Positions 42,489-51,023 of a DNA stretch of 64,000 nt are shown piece after piece. The notes beneath the pieces were generated by a model. It had not been told where the DNA came from and did not search any database. It was given only the letters and a program-made list of their open reading frames with translations. Each line of letters starts with the position of its first letter. The first letter of the stretch is position 1. The position numbers and the translations under genes were made by a program. The stretch lies in the NCBI GenBank assembly GCA_910587765.1, contig CAJUNR010000006.1, positions 78,233 through 142,232 of the forward strand, read 5' to 3'. This DNA is from an uncultured Lachnospiraceae bacterium. Lineage in GTDB: Bacteria; Bacillota; Clostridia; Lachnospirales; Lachnospiraceae.

Positions 42489-42617
42489 TCAACCTAACCA
42501 CCCTTGACTAAATGCAATGACTCCCAAAACCGCGCCTGCAGCCATCGCTATCAATGTTACAATCATCATAACCGGATGCTCTATCATCAGTTTTCCTAAT
42601 TCTTTTAAATCGTTCAA
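42489..42617 (-). CDS. Small membrane protein with TTG start (42 aa)
   Basis: A short open frame beginning L-N-D-L-K-E-L-G-K-L (TTG start read as Met) and ending with one hydrophobic helix (M-I-V-T-L-I-A-M-A-A-G-A-V-L-G-V-I-A-F). AAGGAG lies 5 bases before the TTG, which is the reason to prefer this start over longer frames that lack one. It sits in the gap between two acetyltransferase-type genes. No family is recognised. Confidence 0.4.
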   Translation of the reverse strand: MNDLKELGKLMIEHPVMMIVTLIAMAAGAVLGVIAFSQGWLG

Positions 42618-42719
42618 TGAATCTCCTTCTTTGTTCCGCAAACGGAAAGCGAACCGCTGTATTTCCAGCGGCGATACGGGCAAAGCGTTTGCGGGCGTCT
42701 TGCACCAGTAATCGGGACT

Positions 42720-43436
42720 CTACAGGACTATTCTGTAAATATCCGCCTCTTCCCCATTAAATTCAAAGCTGCGCTCATAGACGCCGCCGTTTTGAATGAT
42801 TGTCTTTACCGAAGGTTCATTGTTCTTTTCCACAGAGAGATGCAGTTCCTTCATCCCGGCTTTCCTGGCGACATCCAGTAACTGACGCAGCATCTCCGTA
42901 GCAAAGCCTTTTCTTCTTTCCGACGGACGAACACTGTAACCGCAGTTGCCGAGATCCTTCAGGAAGTCGTTAAGCGTATGCCTTAAATCAATGATTCCTA
43001 CAATCCTTCTCTGATCATCGACGGCAAAAAATGTGTCCGTAATCACCCAATCCGGATGAACCGTTTCTTCTTTCGTATTTGCGTCTATGGATCGGCACCA
43101 TGCTCTGTAATCATTTGTTTGATCCAATAATTCACTTCCGTTAATGACGGCTTCCCCATGATCAAAAAATTCCTGTTTGAACGCTGCCGCCTGTTCTTCC
43201 CATGCTTCTGTTGGTCTGACCAGTCGAATCATTTTTTTCCTCTGAAAGAATACCGTCTGTTCTTTCATGGATATCTTCCCGACCTGCCAGCCGTATTCTG
43301 CAAGTTCTTTTTTATATTTCAGAAAAGAATGGTCGATCGGTATTCCTGCAATCTTCTGAATTTCCTCGAAGGTAAGCTGAAAAGATTCCTTTTCGGTTTT
43401 CTGCACGTATTCCCATAAGGTATTATATTTACTCAT
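42720..43436 (-). CDS. GNAT acetyltransferase with N-terminal helical domain (238 aa)
   Basis: Residues 1-65 form a small domain (M-S-K-Y-N-T-L-W-E-Y-V, then I-P-I-D-H-S-F-L) that resembles free-standing small proteins of unknown function in Firmicutes. The C-terminal GNAT has Y-S-V-R-P-S-E-R-R-K-G-F-A-T-E as the acetyl-CoA loop near residue 165-180 and N-N-E-P-S-V-K-T-I at 210. The fusion is unusual, since both parts are often separate. AAAGGA lies 8 bases before the ATG. Substrate unknown. Confidence 0.78.
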   Translation of the reverse strand: MSKYNTLWEYVQKTEKESFQLTFEEIQKIAGIPIDHSFLKYKKELAEYGWQVGKISMKEQTVFFQRKKMIRLVRPTEAWEEQAAAFKQEFFDHGEAVINGSELLDQTNDYRAWCRSIDANTKEETVHPDWVITDTFFAVDDQRRIVGIIDLRHTLNDFLKDLGNCGYSVRPSERRKGFATEMLRQLLDVARKAGMKELHLSVEKNNEPSVKTIIQNGGVYERSFEFNGEEADIYRIVL

Positions 43437-43528
43437 TGTCTTTTTCCTTTCTGCTCCTTTTTTATTCATTTTTCCAGTCTATCATAAACCCGGCTTCACC
43501 TGACCGGTTCTGAGCTTCCATTCATCTG

Positions 43529-44917
43529 CTACGTCATACCTCCCTGATCTCCCGGGATGATCAACAGCACATGGAGGATAAATACTTTCTCCTGTGTCTC
43601 GATATTCATGGCGCCGCCATATTTTTCAGCTACTTTTTTTACATTCGACAGTCCGGTCCCATTTTTGAAGGCGCCGTTTCCGTGAAAGCTGTTCCGAATT
43701 TCGAGCATAAGAAAATCTCCCTGGATACGCCCGGATACGTGGATGAATTTTTCGGTCTCTGTCCCCATACTTTTACATGCATGAATGGCGTTGTCCAGCG
43801 CGTTTGAAAGGACAATGCAGATATCGATATCCCGCAGGCCGCAGGGATACGGCAGAAAGAGGGAGCAGCTCACGCCGATCCCCATGCTCTTTGCAAGCCC
43901 CAGTTTATTTCCCGCAAGAATATCCACTACCGGATTATTGGTGCTGCAGGGGAATGACGTCTTTTCCGCCATATCGTCCAGATCTTCCATATAGTTTACC
44001 GCCTCTTCCAGTTTCCCGCCCTGCAGAAGATTTTTTACCACTGCAATGTGGTTCCTGATATCATGGCGAAACGATTTTGTCTCATCGTAACGGGCCTTCG
44101 CTTCTTCCACATACTGGTTCAGGGAATGCTCTTCCTGTTCCAGCAGCGACAATTCCGTGCTGAGGCGGAAATTCTGCTGCAGTTTTTTATAGGAAAACAG
44201 GATGCAGAACAGGCCGGCAAGCCCCAGAATATACATGACAAACATCTGCCCCTGGCTGATCAGATGTCCCGCAGGTCCTTCCTCCATCAGAACCTCAAAC
44301 TGAAATTCAAATGCAAGCATACTGATGTACTCGTTCATCATAAATATCATCAGGATCGGAATGAGGATCAAAAACATCTGCTGCATGTCTGCCGCGGCAG
44401 AAAAGGAGTCCGAAGCGTCCCTGGGATACAGAACATCCCAGGAAAAACAGCGGTACACTATACCATAGCACAACCCGCTCAATACCAGCGACGCCGCCCC
44501 GCTGGCCAGCATGGCCGCGGCGCCGTCCGGATCGCGGAACACAGCGGGCATCCATGGGCCGCAAAGATTCATCAGGGTTTCCCCGATTCCAAAACAGAGC
44601 TGCATGATTTCAATCGTCAAAGCCGCATACAGAAGGGCGGACTTCGCATCCGCATAACAGACAAACGTCCCGTATGCTGTAAACAGCAGGACAAACACCC
44701 CGAAACCGGCGAGCGTCCTAACCGGAACAAACTCATTGATCATCACCGCACATACCGCAAACAGGAAATAAAAAGGAGGCCACATATTCTTTTTCAGAAT
44801 TTTTGCCAGAAGGTAAAGCTGGAACGATGTCCCGATCAGGTTCAGAATCAAGTTCAGACCATAAAACCCCATCCCGGATTCCGCCACCATATTGAAATAA
44901 TCGAAATACTCCGCCAT
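43529..44917 (-). CDS. GHKL sensor histidine kinase, AgrC-like (462 aa)
   Basis: Six or seven N-terminal membrane helices (residues 10-240) form the sensor. The histidine motif is S-F-R-H-D-I-R-N-H near residue 285, followed by a GHKL ATPase (S-N-A-L-D-N-A near 375). This is the AgrC/ComD class, typically paired with LytTR regulators and often sensing peptides. No AgrB/AgrD-like gene is seen nearby. The frame is open to 44965 (GTG), but the ATG at 44917 gives a normal hydrophobic start; neither start has a strong ribosome-binding site. It follows the LytTR gene. Confidence 0.83.
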   Translation of the reverse strand: MAEYFDYFNMVAESGMGFYGLNLILNLIGTSFQLYLLAKILKKNMWPPFYFLFAVCAVMINEFVPVRTLAGFGVFVLLFTAYGTFVCYADAKSALLYAALTIEIMQLCFGIGETLMNLCGPWMPAVFRDPDGAAAMLASGAASLVLSGLCYGIVYRCFSWDVLYPRDASDSFSAAADMQQMFLILIPILMIFMMNEYISMLAFEFQFEVLMEEGPAGHLISQGQMFVMYILGLAGLFCILFSYKKLQQNFRLSTELSLLEQEEHSLNQYVEEAKARYDETKSFRHDIRNHIAVVKNLLQGGKLEEAVNYMEDLDDMAEKTSFPCSTNNPVVDILAGNKLGLAKSMGIGVSCSLFLPYPCGLRDIDICIVLSNALDNAIHACKSMGTETEKFIHVSGRIQGDFLMLEIRNSFHGNGAFKNGTGLSNVKKVAEKYGGAMNIETQEKVFILHVLLIIPGDQGGMT

Positions 44918-44982
44918 TTTATCTGCCCCGCACACAAACGCTCTCTGTCTCTGCCGTTCCCTCACGGATTTGCCCGAACCGC

Positions 44983-45687
44983 TCAGATATTCTTCATATA
45001 CTGCAGAACCACGCTGGAAAACTCCCGCTTCCGCAGTCGTGATACGGGAACTTCCCTGCCGTTATCCATATATGCCGTACCGTTTTTATAGCCTTTTAAA
45101 TGCTTCAGGTTGATGAGATAGCTCCTGTGGCACCGGAAAAAACGGTCGTCCAGTTTTGTTTCCAGATGTTCAATCCGCTCATAATAATCCACAACCTCTC
45201 CCGACGTCAGATTCAGATAGATTTTCCGGTCTATGATCTCACAGAAAACAATCTCATCCTTCCGGATGATGCGGCTCTCATACCCCTTCTGCACGAGCAG
45301 ACGGTCTTCGCCGGCGCTGCGCATGGAAGCCAGACAGCGCTCCATGGTTTTCTCAAACTGCGCCTCATCGACCGGTTTGACCAGATAATCATAGGCCTGT
45401 ACCTCAAACGACTGGAACACCATCTCTTTCAGTACCGTGATGAAGATCAGAAAACCCTGGAACCGATCGGCCCGGAGCCTCCTTGCCGTCTCCATGCCGT
45501 CGATTTTCTTCATCTGGATATCCAGAAACAGAATGTCGATCGGCCCGCCGTACTTCAGAAGCTCTTCGCCTCCGGCAAACATCCGAAGGCTGATCTCCCT
45601 GTTCTTCTTACGAAAAAATTCAGAGACCAGAGCCTTGATCTGTTCGGACATATATGGTTCATCATCGCAGACTGCAATATGGATCAA
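44983..45687 (-). CDS. LytTR-family response regulator (234 aa)
   Basis: Receiver domain with phosphoacceptor D56 (I-L-F-L-D-I-Q-M) and the D-Y-L-V-K-P block, followed by a C-terminal LytTR DNA-binding domain (F-F-R-C-H-R-S-Y-L-I-N-L near residue 185-196). The start codon is TTG at 45687, with AGGAGG 7 bases upstream. It forms an operon with the GHKL kinase and has its own promoter. Regulators of this class bind direct repeats of ACNGTT-like elements. Confidence 0.88.
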   Translation of the reverse strand: MIHIAVCDDEPYMSEQIKALVSEFFRKKNREISLRMFAGGEELLKYGGPIDILFLDIQMKKIDGMETARRLRADRFQGFLIFITVLKEMVFQSFEVQAYDYLVKPVDEAQFEKTMERCLASMRSAGEDRLLVQKGYESRIIRKDEIVFCEIIDRKIYLNLTSGEVVDYYERIEHLETKLDDRFFRCHRSYLINLKHLKGYKNGTAYMDNGREVPVSRLRKREFSSVVLQYMKNI

Positions 45688-45718
45688 CGCGCCACCTCCT
45701 CATCATACGGAATATCTT

Positions 45719-45747
45719 ATTATAGTCTTTCTGAGACGGCAAAACAA
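45719..45747 (-). promoter_or_regulatory. Promoter of the LytTR/GHKL operon
   Basis: Minus-strand TTGTTT (45742-45747), 17-base spacer, TATAAT (45719-45724). A 35-bp element at 45757-45791 lies directly upstream and recurs before the promoter at 50914-50942 at the same distance. Confidence 0.72.
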
Positions 45748-45756
45748 TCCCATTGC

Positions 45757-45791
45757 TGTGAAATACGTTCTGAATGATGCAGAATACCGCA
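45757..45791 (-). promoter_or_regulatory. Shared 35-bp upstream element, copy A
   Basis: It begins 10 bases beyond the -35 and matches 24 of 35 bases of copy B at 50952-50986, with exact blocks TGCGG, CATTCAG and ATTTCACA. Three ATTCA-like units recur at 10-11 bp, as expected for tandem response-regulator binding. Confidence 0.55.
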
Positions 45792-45817
45792 TACCATGTC
45801 AATCGCTCAGGATCATT

Positions 45818-48211
45818 TCACCCCTGCGCCCTGATCTGCTCCACCAGAGAAAGCCTTCCGGTATAATGGACCGCGCAGACCGAGAACACCGTCTGCACCA
45901 GAAGTAGCGCAGCTGCAAACAGCAGGATCGGAAGCACCGGAAAATGATACATGAGCTTTCCGAACATGCCGGTCCGGGCAAACATCCGGCATACAATCAG
46001 GCTGCACGCCGTCCCCAGCGTCAGAGTCGCAAGCAGAGAGATCCCCACATAGTACAGGCACTCAAAAGACAGCATCCTGGACAGCTGCCGGCCGCTCATT
46101 CCGACGGACTGGAACACGCCGAACTCCTGCTGACGGACGAGAAGGTTGGTGATCAGCGTGTTGGCAAGATTGATCAGGGCAAACACGAAGACAAAGACCA
46201 GAATGCTGTAGAGCCGGGTCAGTTCCCCCCGCATGCCCACTTCCAGTTCAGCCGCCAGATCCTCCAGTCCGGAAACGGCCACCCGCTCATCGGATACGGC
46301 GCCAAATACCGCCCGCCGAAGCTCTTTGCTGTCCTGCTCTGTGTGAACATTCACATATCCGGTAAAATCCGATATTTCCGGATAAAGCGCAGACAGTTCT
46401 TCCTCCGGCAGAATAAAATAATGAGCCGAATTGCCGACCGGAACATGCGCGACAATCCCCATCACGGTATATGTTTTGGACCGTCCATTATAGCAGGAAA
46501 CCGTAATGGTATCCCCAACCTGATATTCGGTTCTGTAAATTTCTTTCAGCGCGCTGCCTGACGGGCAGACCAGGATGCCGTCTCCGTCAAGAAGCCGGCG
46601 GTAATCCGCGGTTCCGTCAAGAACCGTCTCTCCCGCATACATCCCGGCCATATCCTCTTTGGAAATCCCTCTGACGATGAAAGGCTCATGCTCCCGGTTC
46701 CCCGGAATGGCGCTGATGTCGGGAATTTCCACGCAGGCCATGCTGTAAGCCGTGATGCGGTCCACGCCCGGAATGGCGGCAAGCTCTTCCTGCAGGCTCC
46801 GCCCCAGAGGATTCTCTTTCTGCATCTTAACAAATTCCCCGCCCGCATAGTCCTCATACTGCAGAAGATACTGGCTCCGATCCCCGAACTGGGACTGAGC
46901 CATTTCTTTCAGGTCCACGGATTCTGCGCAGGCGGAAACACACAGAAGCAGAATTCCAGTCAGACTGAGAGACAGGGCCGTTACGAACGCTTTTCTGCGG
47001 TTCCGGGAGAAATTCATCAGGGCCAGGCGGGCCATGGTCAGGCGCCGGCGGCGCTGCCTGGAAACGCCGCGTCCCTGATACCCGGAACCGGCGGCAGTCC
47101 GGACGGCGTCCATGGCGGATACCTTTCCCACCATGGACAAAGGCTTCCTGGTGGCGATCAAAACCATTCCATAAGTCAGGATGGAAATGACCGCCGCAGA
47201 CAGAAGATTGTCCCGCCAGGACCAGTAGCCGGGCACGGCAGCCAGCGCGATCACGGCTGCAAGAATCAGTCCGGGCGGAACCGCCATGGCGGTCAGAACA
47301 CGCCGTTCCCGCTTTACTACCCGTTTTAACTGTTTCGGCGTTGTTCCCAGCACCTTCAGGCGTCCGTATTCCCGCATTTTTCCCATGACGGAGATGTAGA
47401 AAATGTTATAAATGACAATGGCGCAGATGACAGCAATCAGGACCGACAGGACGTAAATCTCCATTCCGCTTCCCAGATAAAGGTCCACCATTCCAAAGTA
47501 GCTGGAGCTGTAAAAAGTCCGGTCCTCTGGAATTCCCATTTCTGCAAAAAACCTTTCGATATCTGCTCGAAGCTTCGCCGTCTCCATTTCCCGGCTCCCG
47601 GCGAAGCGGAACCGCAGCTCATAAGGAGCCCTGCGGCTGTCTGGATCCACGGCGGTTTCCGAGATCCAGACTGTAAAAATCCGGCTGTTGTTCTCCGCTT
47701 CCAGGATGCCTGTAACGGTATAGTTTTTTTCACCGCCGCCCAGGTCCAGAAGAATCGTCTGGCCCACTTCTTCCGGAAGGCCAAAACAGCGGAAAAAAGA
47801 GCGCTCCACACACAGTTCATTTTCCGTCTGTGGATACGCGCCGGTGATCTCCCCGAAGCCCATCAGGTCCATCATTTCCGGGCTGACAAAACTGATGTTG
47901 CATACGCTGTCTTCATAACGGACCGAACCGGCGTCCGCCATACAACCCCATTTTTCAAACTGCCCTGCATCCACAAGCCGAAGCACCTCTTCCCGGGTCA
48001 GCCCGTCGCAGCCGGCCTGATACTGCCCCAGGATGGCGTCCAGCGTCTTCTTCTGCTGTGCAGAATAGAGAAAGCAAAGAGTTCCCATGAGACAGACGGC
48101 AAGCGCAATGGTCATAACGGTAAAAATGCTCCGCCGCCTGTCGGCTTTCAGGCTCCGTCCTGCCAGTTTCTTTTCCACACCGCTGGTGTCGTTTTCAAAA
48201 GGCCATATCAT
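45818..48211 (-). CDS. FtsX-family ABC transporter permease (797 aa)
   Basis: Large permease with an N-terminal helix (F-T-V-M-T-I-A-L-A-V near residue 31), an extracytoplasmic domain (about 55-235), three helices, a cytoplasmic join, and a second half with another outer domain (about 450-665) and three terminal helices. This duplicated FtsX-like plan is that of MacB/LolC-type or BceB-related permeases that bind envelope-active compounds. Its ATG overlaps the ATPase stop as ATGA. It is in one operon with the ATPase, kinase and OmpR regulator upstream. Confidence 0.85.
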   Translation of the reverse strand: MIWPFENDTSGVEKKLAGRSLKADRRRSIFTVMTIALAVCLMGTLCFLYSAQQKKTLDAILGQYQAGCDGLTREEVLRLVDAGQFEKWGCMADAGSVRYEDSVCNISFVSPEMMDLMGFGEITGAYPQTENELCVERSFFRCFGLPEEVGQTILLDLGGGEKNYTVTGILEAENNSRIFTVWISETAVDPDSRRAPYELRFRFAGSREMETAKLRADIERFFAEMGIPEDRTFYSSSYFGMVDLYLGSGMEIYVLSVLIAVICAIVIYNIFYISVMGKMREYGRLKVLGTTPKQLKRVVKRERRVLTAMAVPPGLILAAVIALAAVPGYWSWRDNLLSAAVISILTYGMVLIATRKPLSMVGKVSAMDAVRTAAGSGYQGRGVSRQRRRRLTMARLALMNFSRNRRKAFVTALSLSLTGILLLCVSACAESVDLKEMAQSQFGDRSQYLLQYEDYAGGEFVKMQKENPLGRSLQEELAAIPGVDRITAYSMACVEIPDISAIPGNREHEPFIVRGISKEDMAGMYAGETVLDGTADYRRLLDGDGILVCPSGSALKEIYRTEYQVGDTITVSCYNGRSKTYTVMGIVAHVPVGNSAHYFILPEEELSALYPEISDFTGYVNVHTEQDSKELRRAVFGAVSDERVAVSGLEDLAAELEVGMRGELTRLYSILVFVFVFALINLANTLITNLLVRQQEFGVFQSVGMSGRQLSRMLSFECLYYVGISLLATLTLGTACSLIVCRMFARTGMFGKLMYHFPVLPILLFAAALLLVQTVFSVCAVHYTGRLSLVEQIRAQG

Positions 48212-48972
48212 GATCTGCCGCCTCCCTCATAAAGCAGCGCCCCTTCGCTGCCGCCTGACGGCGCCTCTTCGAAAGACATTCCAAAAGCGTCCCGCGCCTG
48301 CCGCCCTTCTTCCGCAATCCTGCCGTCCTCAATGCGGATGATGCGGTCGGCAAGCTGGGCGATCTCGTTGTTGTGGGTAATCATGACAATGGTCTGGTTA
48401 AATTCCATGCTGGTGCGTTTTAAAAGGCCCAGCACATCCGCGCTGGTCCTGGAATCCAGATTGCCGGTGGGTTCGTCCGCCAGGATGATGGCCGGCTTGG
48501 TGATCAGGGCCCGGGCGATGGCAACGCGCTGCTGCTGCCCTCCGGAGAGGTTATTGGGCATATGGTTAAGCTTCTCTTCCAAAGCAAGCATCTTCACAAT
48601 CTCATCCATGAATTTCCCGTCTGCCGTATCGCCGTCCAGCTCCACCGGCAGGACAATATTTTCATAGACATTCAGGATCGGTACAAGGTTATAGTTCTGA
48701 AAGATAAAACCAATGTTGCGGCGGCGGAAGATGGTCAGCTCTTCATCATTTTTTTTCGCCAGATCGTCTCCGCGCACAATGACGCTGCCGGAGGTCGGCG
48801 TATCCAGCCCGCCCATCATATGGAGCAGGGTGGATTTGCCGCTGCCGGAGGTTCCCACCACCGCCACAAATTCCCCCTGTTCCACCGACAGGCTGACGCC
48901 GTCCAGAGCGCGGGTGATATTGGGCTCACTGCCGTAATGCTTTTTCAAGTCAATGGCCTGCAATACATTCAT
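48208..48972 (-). CDS. ABC ATPase, LolD/MacB/BceA type (254 aa)
   Basis: Walker A is G-T-S-G-S-G-K-S-T near residue 36-44, the signature is L-S-G-G-Q-Q-Q-R near 143, and Walker B is A-I-I-L-A-D-E-P near 163. ATPases of this class serve FtsX-type permeases in lipoprotein release, peptide export or antibiotic detoxification. The ATG at 48972 is preferred over a TTG two codons upstream, as AGGAG is 9 bases before it. It is coupled by ATGA to the permease. Confidence 0.88.
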   Translation of the reverse strand: MNVLQAIDLKKHYGSEPNITRALDGVSLSVEQGEFVAVVGTSGSGKSTLLHMMGGLDTPTSGSVIVRGDDLAKKNDEELTIFRRRNIGFIFQNYNLVPILNVYENIVLPVELDGDTADGKFMDEIVKMLALEEKLNHMPNNLSGGQQQRVAIARALITKPAIILADEPTGNLDSRTSADVLGLLKRTSMEFNQTIVMITHNNEIAQLADRIIRIEDGRIAEEGRQARDAFGMSFEEAPSGGSEGALLYEGGGRS

Positions 48973-49119
48973 AGTCAAATACTCCTTTCCTTATCCCGGT
49001 TCTGCATGTTCGGGATGTACCGACATCCCCCTGCAGTCATTCGCCGTTGATAAGGATATTGTAAACTACAAATGTCACAGAAATGTCCGCGGCTGCAGAA
49101 AACAGATACAAAAAATCCC

Positions 49120-50151
49120 TTATCTCCAGGGAAGGAAAACAGAAAATGTGGAACCCCTTCCAACTTCCGAAACCACCTTGATGTAGCCGCCCTGCCGCGT
49201 GACAATTTCACGGGCCAGATAAAGGCCGATGCCCACTCCCTGTTCCCCGTGTACTTCGTCCTCCCGGTAAAAACGCCGGAAGACGGCGGCCTGATGACTC
49301 TCCGGAATGCCTTTGCCGGTATCGGACACATCCAGCTTGACATACATTTCCCACTGTTCCACCGAAATACGGACTGCACCTCCCGCCGGAGTATACTTCA
49401 CCGCATTATCCAGAAGATTAAACAGGGCCTCCGCCGTCCATTTGCTGTCATGGAAAAGGCGCAGGCCATCCGGGCAGTCCACTGTCACGGAAATATCTTT
49501 TTTCTCCGCCGCATACACAATACCGCTGCAGGCCATGGCCAGAGTATCCATCAGGAGGCTGTCTTTCTTTTCCAGACGGATCGTCCCGATTTCCAGACGG
49601 GAGGTCCGCACAAGGGATTGAAAAAGAAATTCCAGCTTGTCCGTCTGGCTGCGGATGCCCTGCAGAAATTCCCGCCGCTCTTCCTCTGCGACCGGTCTTG
49701 TAAGCAGCGTGTCCGTCACCATTTTCAGGTTGCTTACCGGTGTCTTCACCTGATGGGAGACATCGGATATCAGCATCTGCAGCTCCTGCCGTTCCTCATC
49801 CACTTTCCGGCGGTTCTCCTGCATGATGCCGTACAGCCGCGAAAGGCGGTAATGGATACGGGCAAACAGTGTTTCCCTGTCCGCGGCACGCACAGGTTCT
49901 TCTCCTTCGCTTATCATCCGGTCTATGGACCTGCACAGCTCTCCTGTAAATACAGTAAGCCGTTTGCTGAAAAACAGCATCAGGAGAAACAGCCAGATGA
50001 GGGCGCAGGCTGTCAGTAGTACGCCGGTCATCAGCACCCGCCGGTCGCCTGTCAAGGCAAAGAGAACGGCGCAGACGGCCAGCATGGAAACCGCCATACT
50101 TCCACAGATCAGCAGGAACCCCCTTTTTACAGAGATCCGTCCCTGATTCAT
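49120..50151 (-). CDS. Sensor histidine kinase with short outer loop (343 aa)
   Basis: Two N-terminal helices (about residues 12-32 and 38-56) are separated by a very short loop (T-G-D-R-R), the intramembrane-sensing architecture of BceS-type kinases that take their signal from a partner ABC transporter. The histidine block is D-V-S-H-Q-V-K-T-P-V-S near residue 135, and the ATPase motifs are L-L-D-N-A-V-K-Y and G-I-G-L-Y. Its ATG overlaps the regulator stop as ATGA. The ABC genes follow immediately, so transporter-kinase signalling is likely. Confidence 0.86.
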   Translation of the reverse strand: MNQGRISVKRGFLLICGSMAVSMLAVCAVLFALTGDRRVLMTGVLLTACALIWLFLLMLFFSKRLTVFTGELCRSIDRMISEGEEPVRAADRETLFARIHYRLSRLYGIMQENRRKVDEERQELQMLISDVSHQVKTPVSNLKMVTDTLLTRPVAEEERREFLQGIRSQTDKLEFLFQSLVRTSRLEIGTIRLEKKDSLLMDTLAMACSGIVYAAEKKDISVTVDCPDGLRLFHDSKWTAEALFNLLDNAVKYTPAGGAVRISVEQWEMYVKLDVSDTGKGIPESHQAAVFRRFYREDEVHGEQGVGIGLYLAREIVTRQGGYIKVVSEVGRGSTFSVFLPWR

Positions 50152-50837
50152 GTTCTCCCGCCTCCCATCCATTGATATCCAATCCCGTAAATCGTCTTAA
50201 TATACGTGTCGCCTTCCGCCTCAATCTTACTTCGGATACGGCTGACGGAAGTCGTCAGCGTATGTTCCTCCACATAATGTTCCTCCGCATCCCACAGCCT
50301 TTCCAAAAGCCGCTGCCTGGTCAGAATCTGTTTTGAATTTTTGCAGAAAAGATACAGTATCTTATACTCCATAGGGGAAAGCGCAAGAGATTTCCCGTTC
50401 AGCGAGGCAGACTGTTCTGAAAAGTTCAGGAACAGTCTGCCGTCATCATAAAAATCCTTTATCAGCCCCCTGCGTTCCAGCATGGCAAACATCGCCCGAA
50501 TTTTCCGCAGCAGGGCGCCAATGGAAAAGGGCTTGGTAATGTAATCCACCGCCCCGGCTTCATAACCCTGGATCTGCTCGCTCTCCTGGTCATTGGCCGT
50601 CAGGAAAATCACCAGCGTATCGGAGTTCTCCGGCTTGATGCGCCTGCACAGGTCATATCCGCTGCCGTCCGGCAGATTGATATCCAGAAGCACCAGGTCA
50701 TATTCCGTCCGGGTCAGAGCTTCGGCGGCTGCACTTGCGTTCAGAGCCGATACCGTATCGTAACCCTCAGAAATCAGGTTGTAAGTCAGCGTTTTATTTA
50801 AAAGGGCATCATCCTCTACCAGCAAAATTTTCCTCAT
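50148..50837 (-). CDS. OmpR/PhoB-family response regulator (229 aa)
   Basis: Receiver with phosphoacceptor D52 (L-V-L-L-D-I-N-L-P) and a C-terminal winged helix (residues 130-225, with V-E-E-H-T-L-T-T-S-V-S-R-I-R-S-K). GGAGG lies 6 bases before the ATG at 50837. An upstream leader frame (50809-50880) overlaps this start. It is the first full gene of an operon continuing with the kinase and the ABC transporter. It may bind the 35-bp elements shared between its own promoter and that of the LytTR operon. Confidence 0.88.
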   Translation of the reverse strand: MRKILLVEDDALLNKTLTYNLISEGYDTVSALNASAAAEALTRTEYDLVLLDINLPDGSGYDLCRRIKPENSDTLVIFLTANDQESEQIQGYEAGAVDYITKPFSIGALLRKIRAMFAMLERRGLIKDFYDDGRLFLNFSEQSASLNGKSLALSPMEYKILYLFCKNSKQILTRQRLLERLWDAEEHYVEEHTLTTSVSRIRSKIEAEGDTYIKTIYGIGYQWMGGGRT

Positions 50838-50880
50838 GTCCATCCTCCGGCTGCCTTATGACTGCCTTTTTCAGTTTCAT
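50809..50880 (-). CDS. Leader peptide overlapping the OmpR-type regulator start (23 aa)
   Basis: M-K-L-K-K-A-V-I-R-Q-P-E-D-G-H-E and so on, ending in A-G-R-G. It has the best ribosome-binding site in the area (AAGGAGG, 5 bases before the ATG) and overlaps the regulator start by 29 bases in another frame. It may be a translational-coupling leader rather than a functional peptide. Confidence 0.4.
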   Translation of the reverse strand: MKLKKAVIRQPEDGHEENFAGRG

Positions 50881-50913
50881 AAATACCTCCTTATCCTCAC
50901 GGGAGTAACAGGT

Positions 50914-50942
50914 ATTATAATCTGCCGGAATCATCCGATCAA
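50914..50942 (-). promoter_or_regulatory. Promoter of the OmpR/kinase/ABC operon
   Basis: Minus-strand TTGATC (50937-50942), 17-base spacer, TATAAT (50914-50919), 34 bases before the leader ATG. Confidence 0.72.
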
Positions 50943-50951
50943 TCTGTCTGT

Positions 50952-50986
50952 TGTGAAATGCTTCCTGAATGCAGTGAATATCCGCA
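50952..50986 (-). promoter_or_regulatory. Shared 35-bp upstream element, copy B
   Basis: It begins 10 bases beyond the -35, exactly as copy A at 45757-45791. The common blocks TGCGG, CATTCAG and ATTTCACA identify it as a repeated operator. Confidence 0.55.
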
Positions 50987-51023
50987 GCTTATGCCTGAGA
51001 ACAGCTCACCTGACACCGACAGC

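Noticed and set aside
43529..45687. An agr-type quorum-sensing locus around the GHKL/LytTR pair
   Set aside because: No AgrB-like protease or AgrD-like peptide gene is present nearby; the 42-aa frame at 42489-42617 has a C-terminal membrane helix and no AgrD features.
45757..50986. The two similar 35-bp intergenic sequences as remnants of an insertion element
   Set aside because: Both copies are short, lack terminal repeats and lie at exactly the same distance from a -35 element, which fits a regulatory site better.
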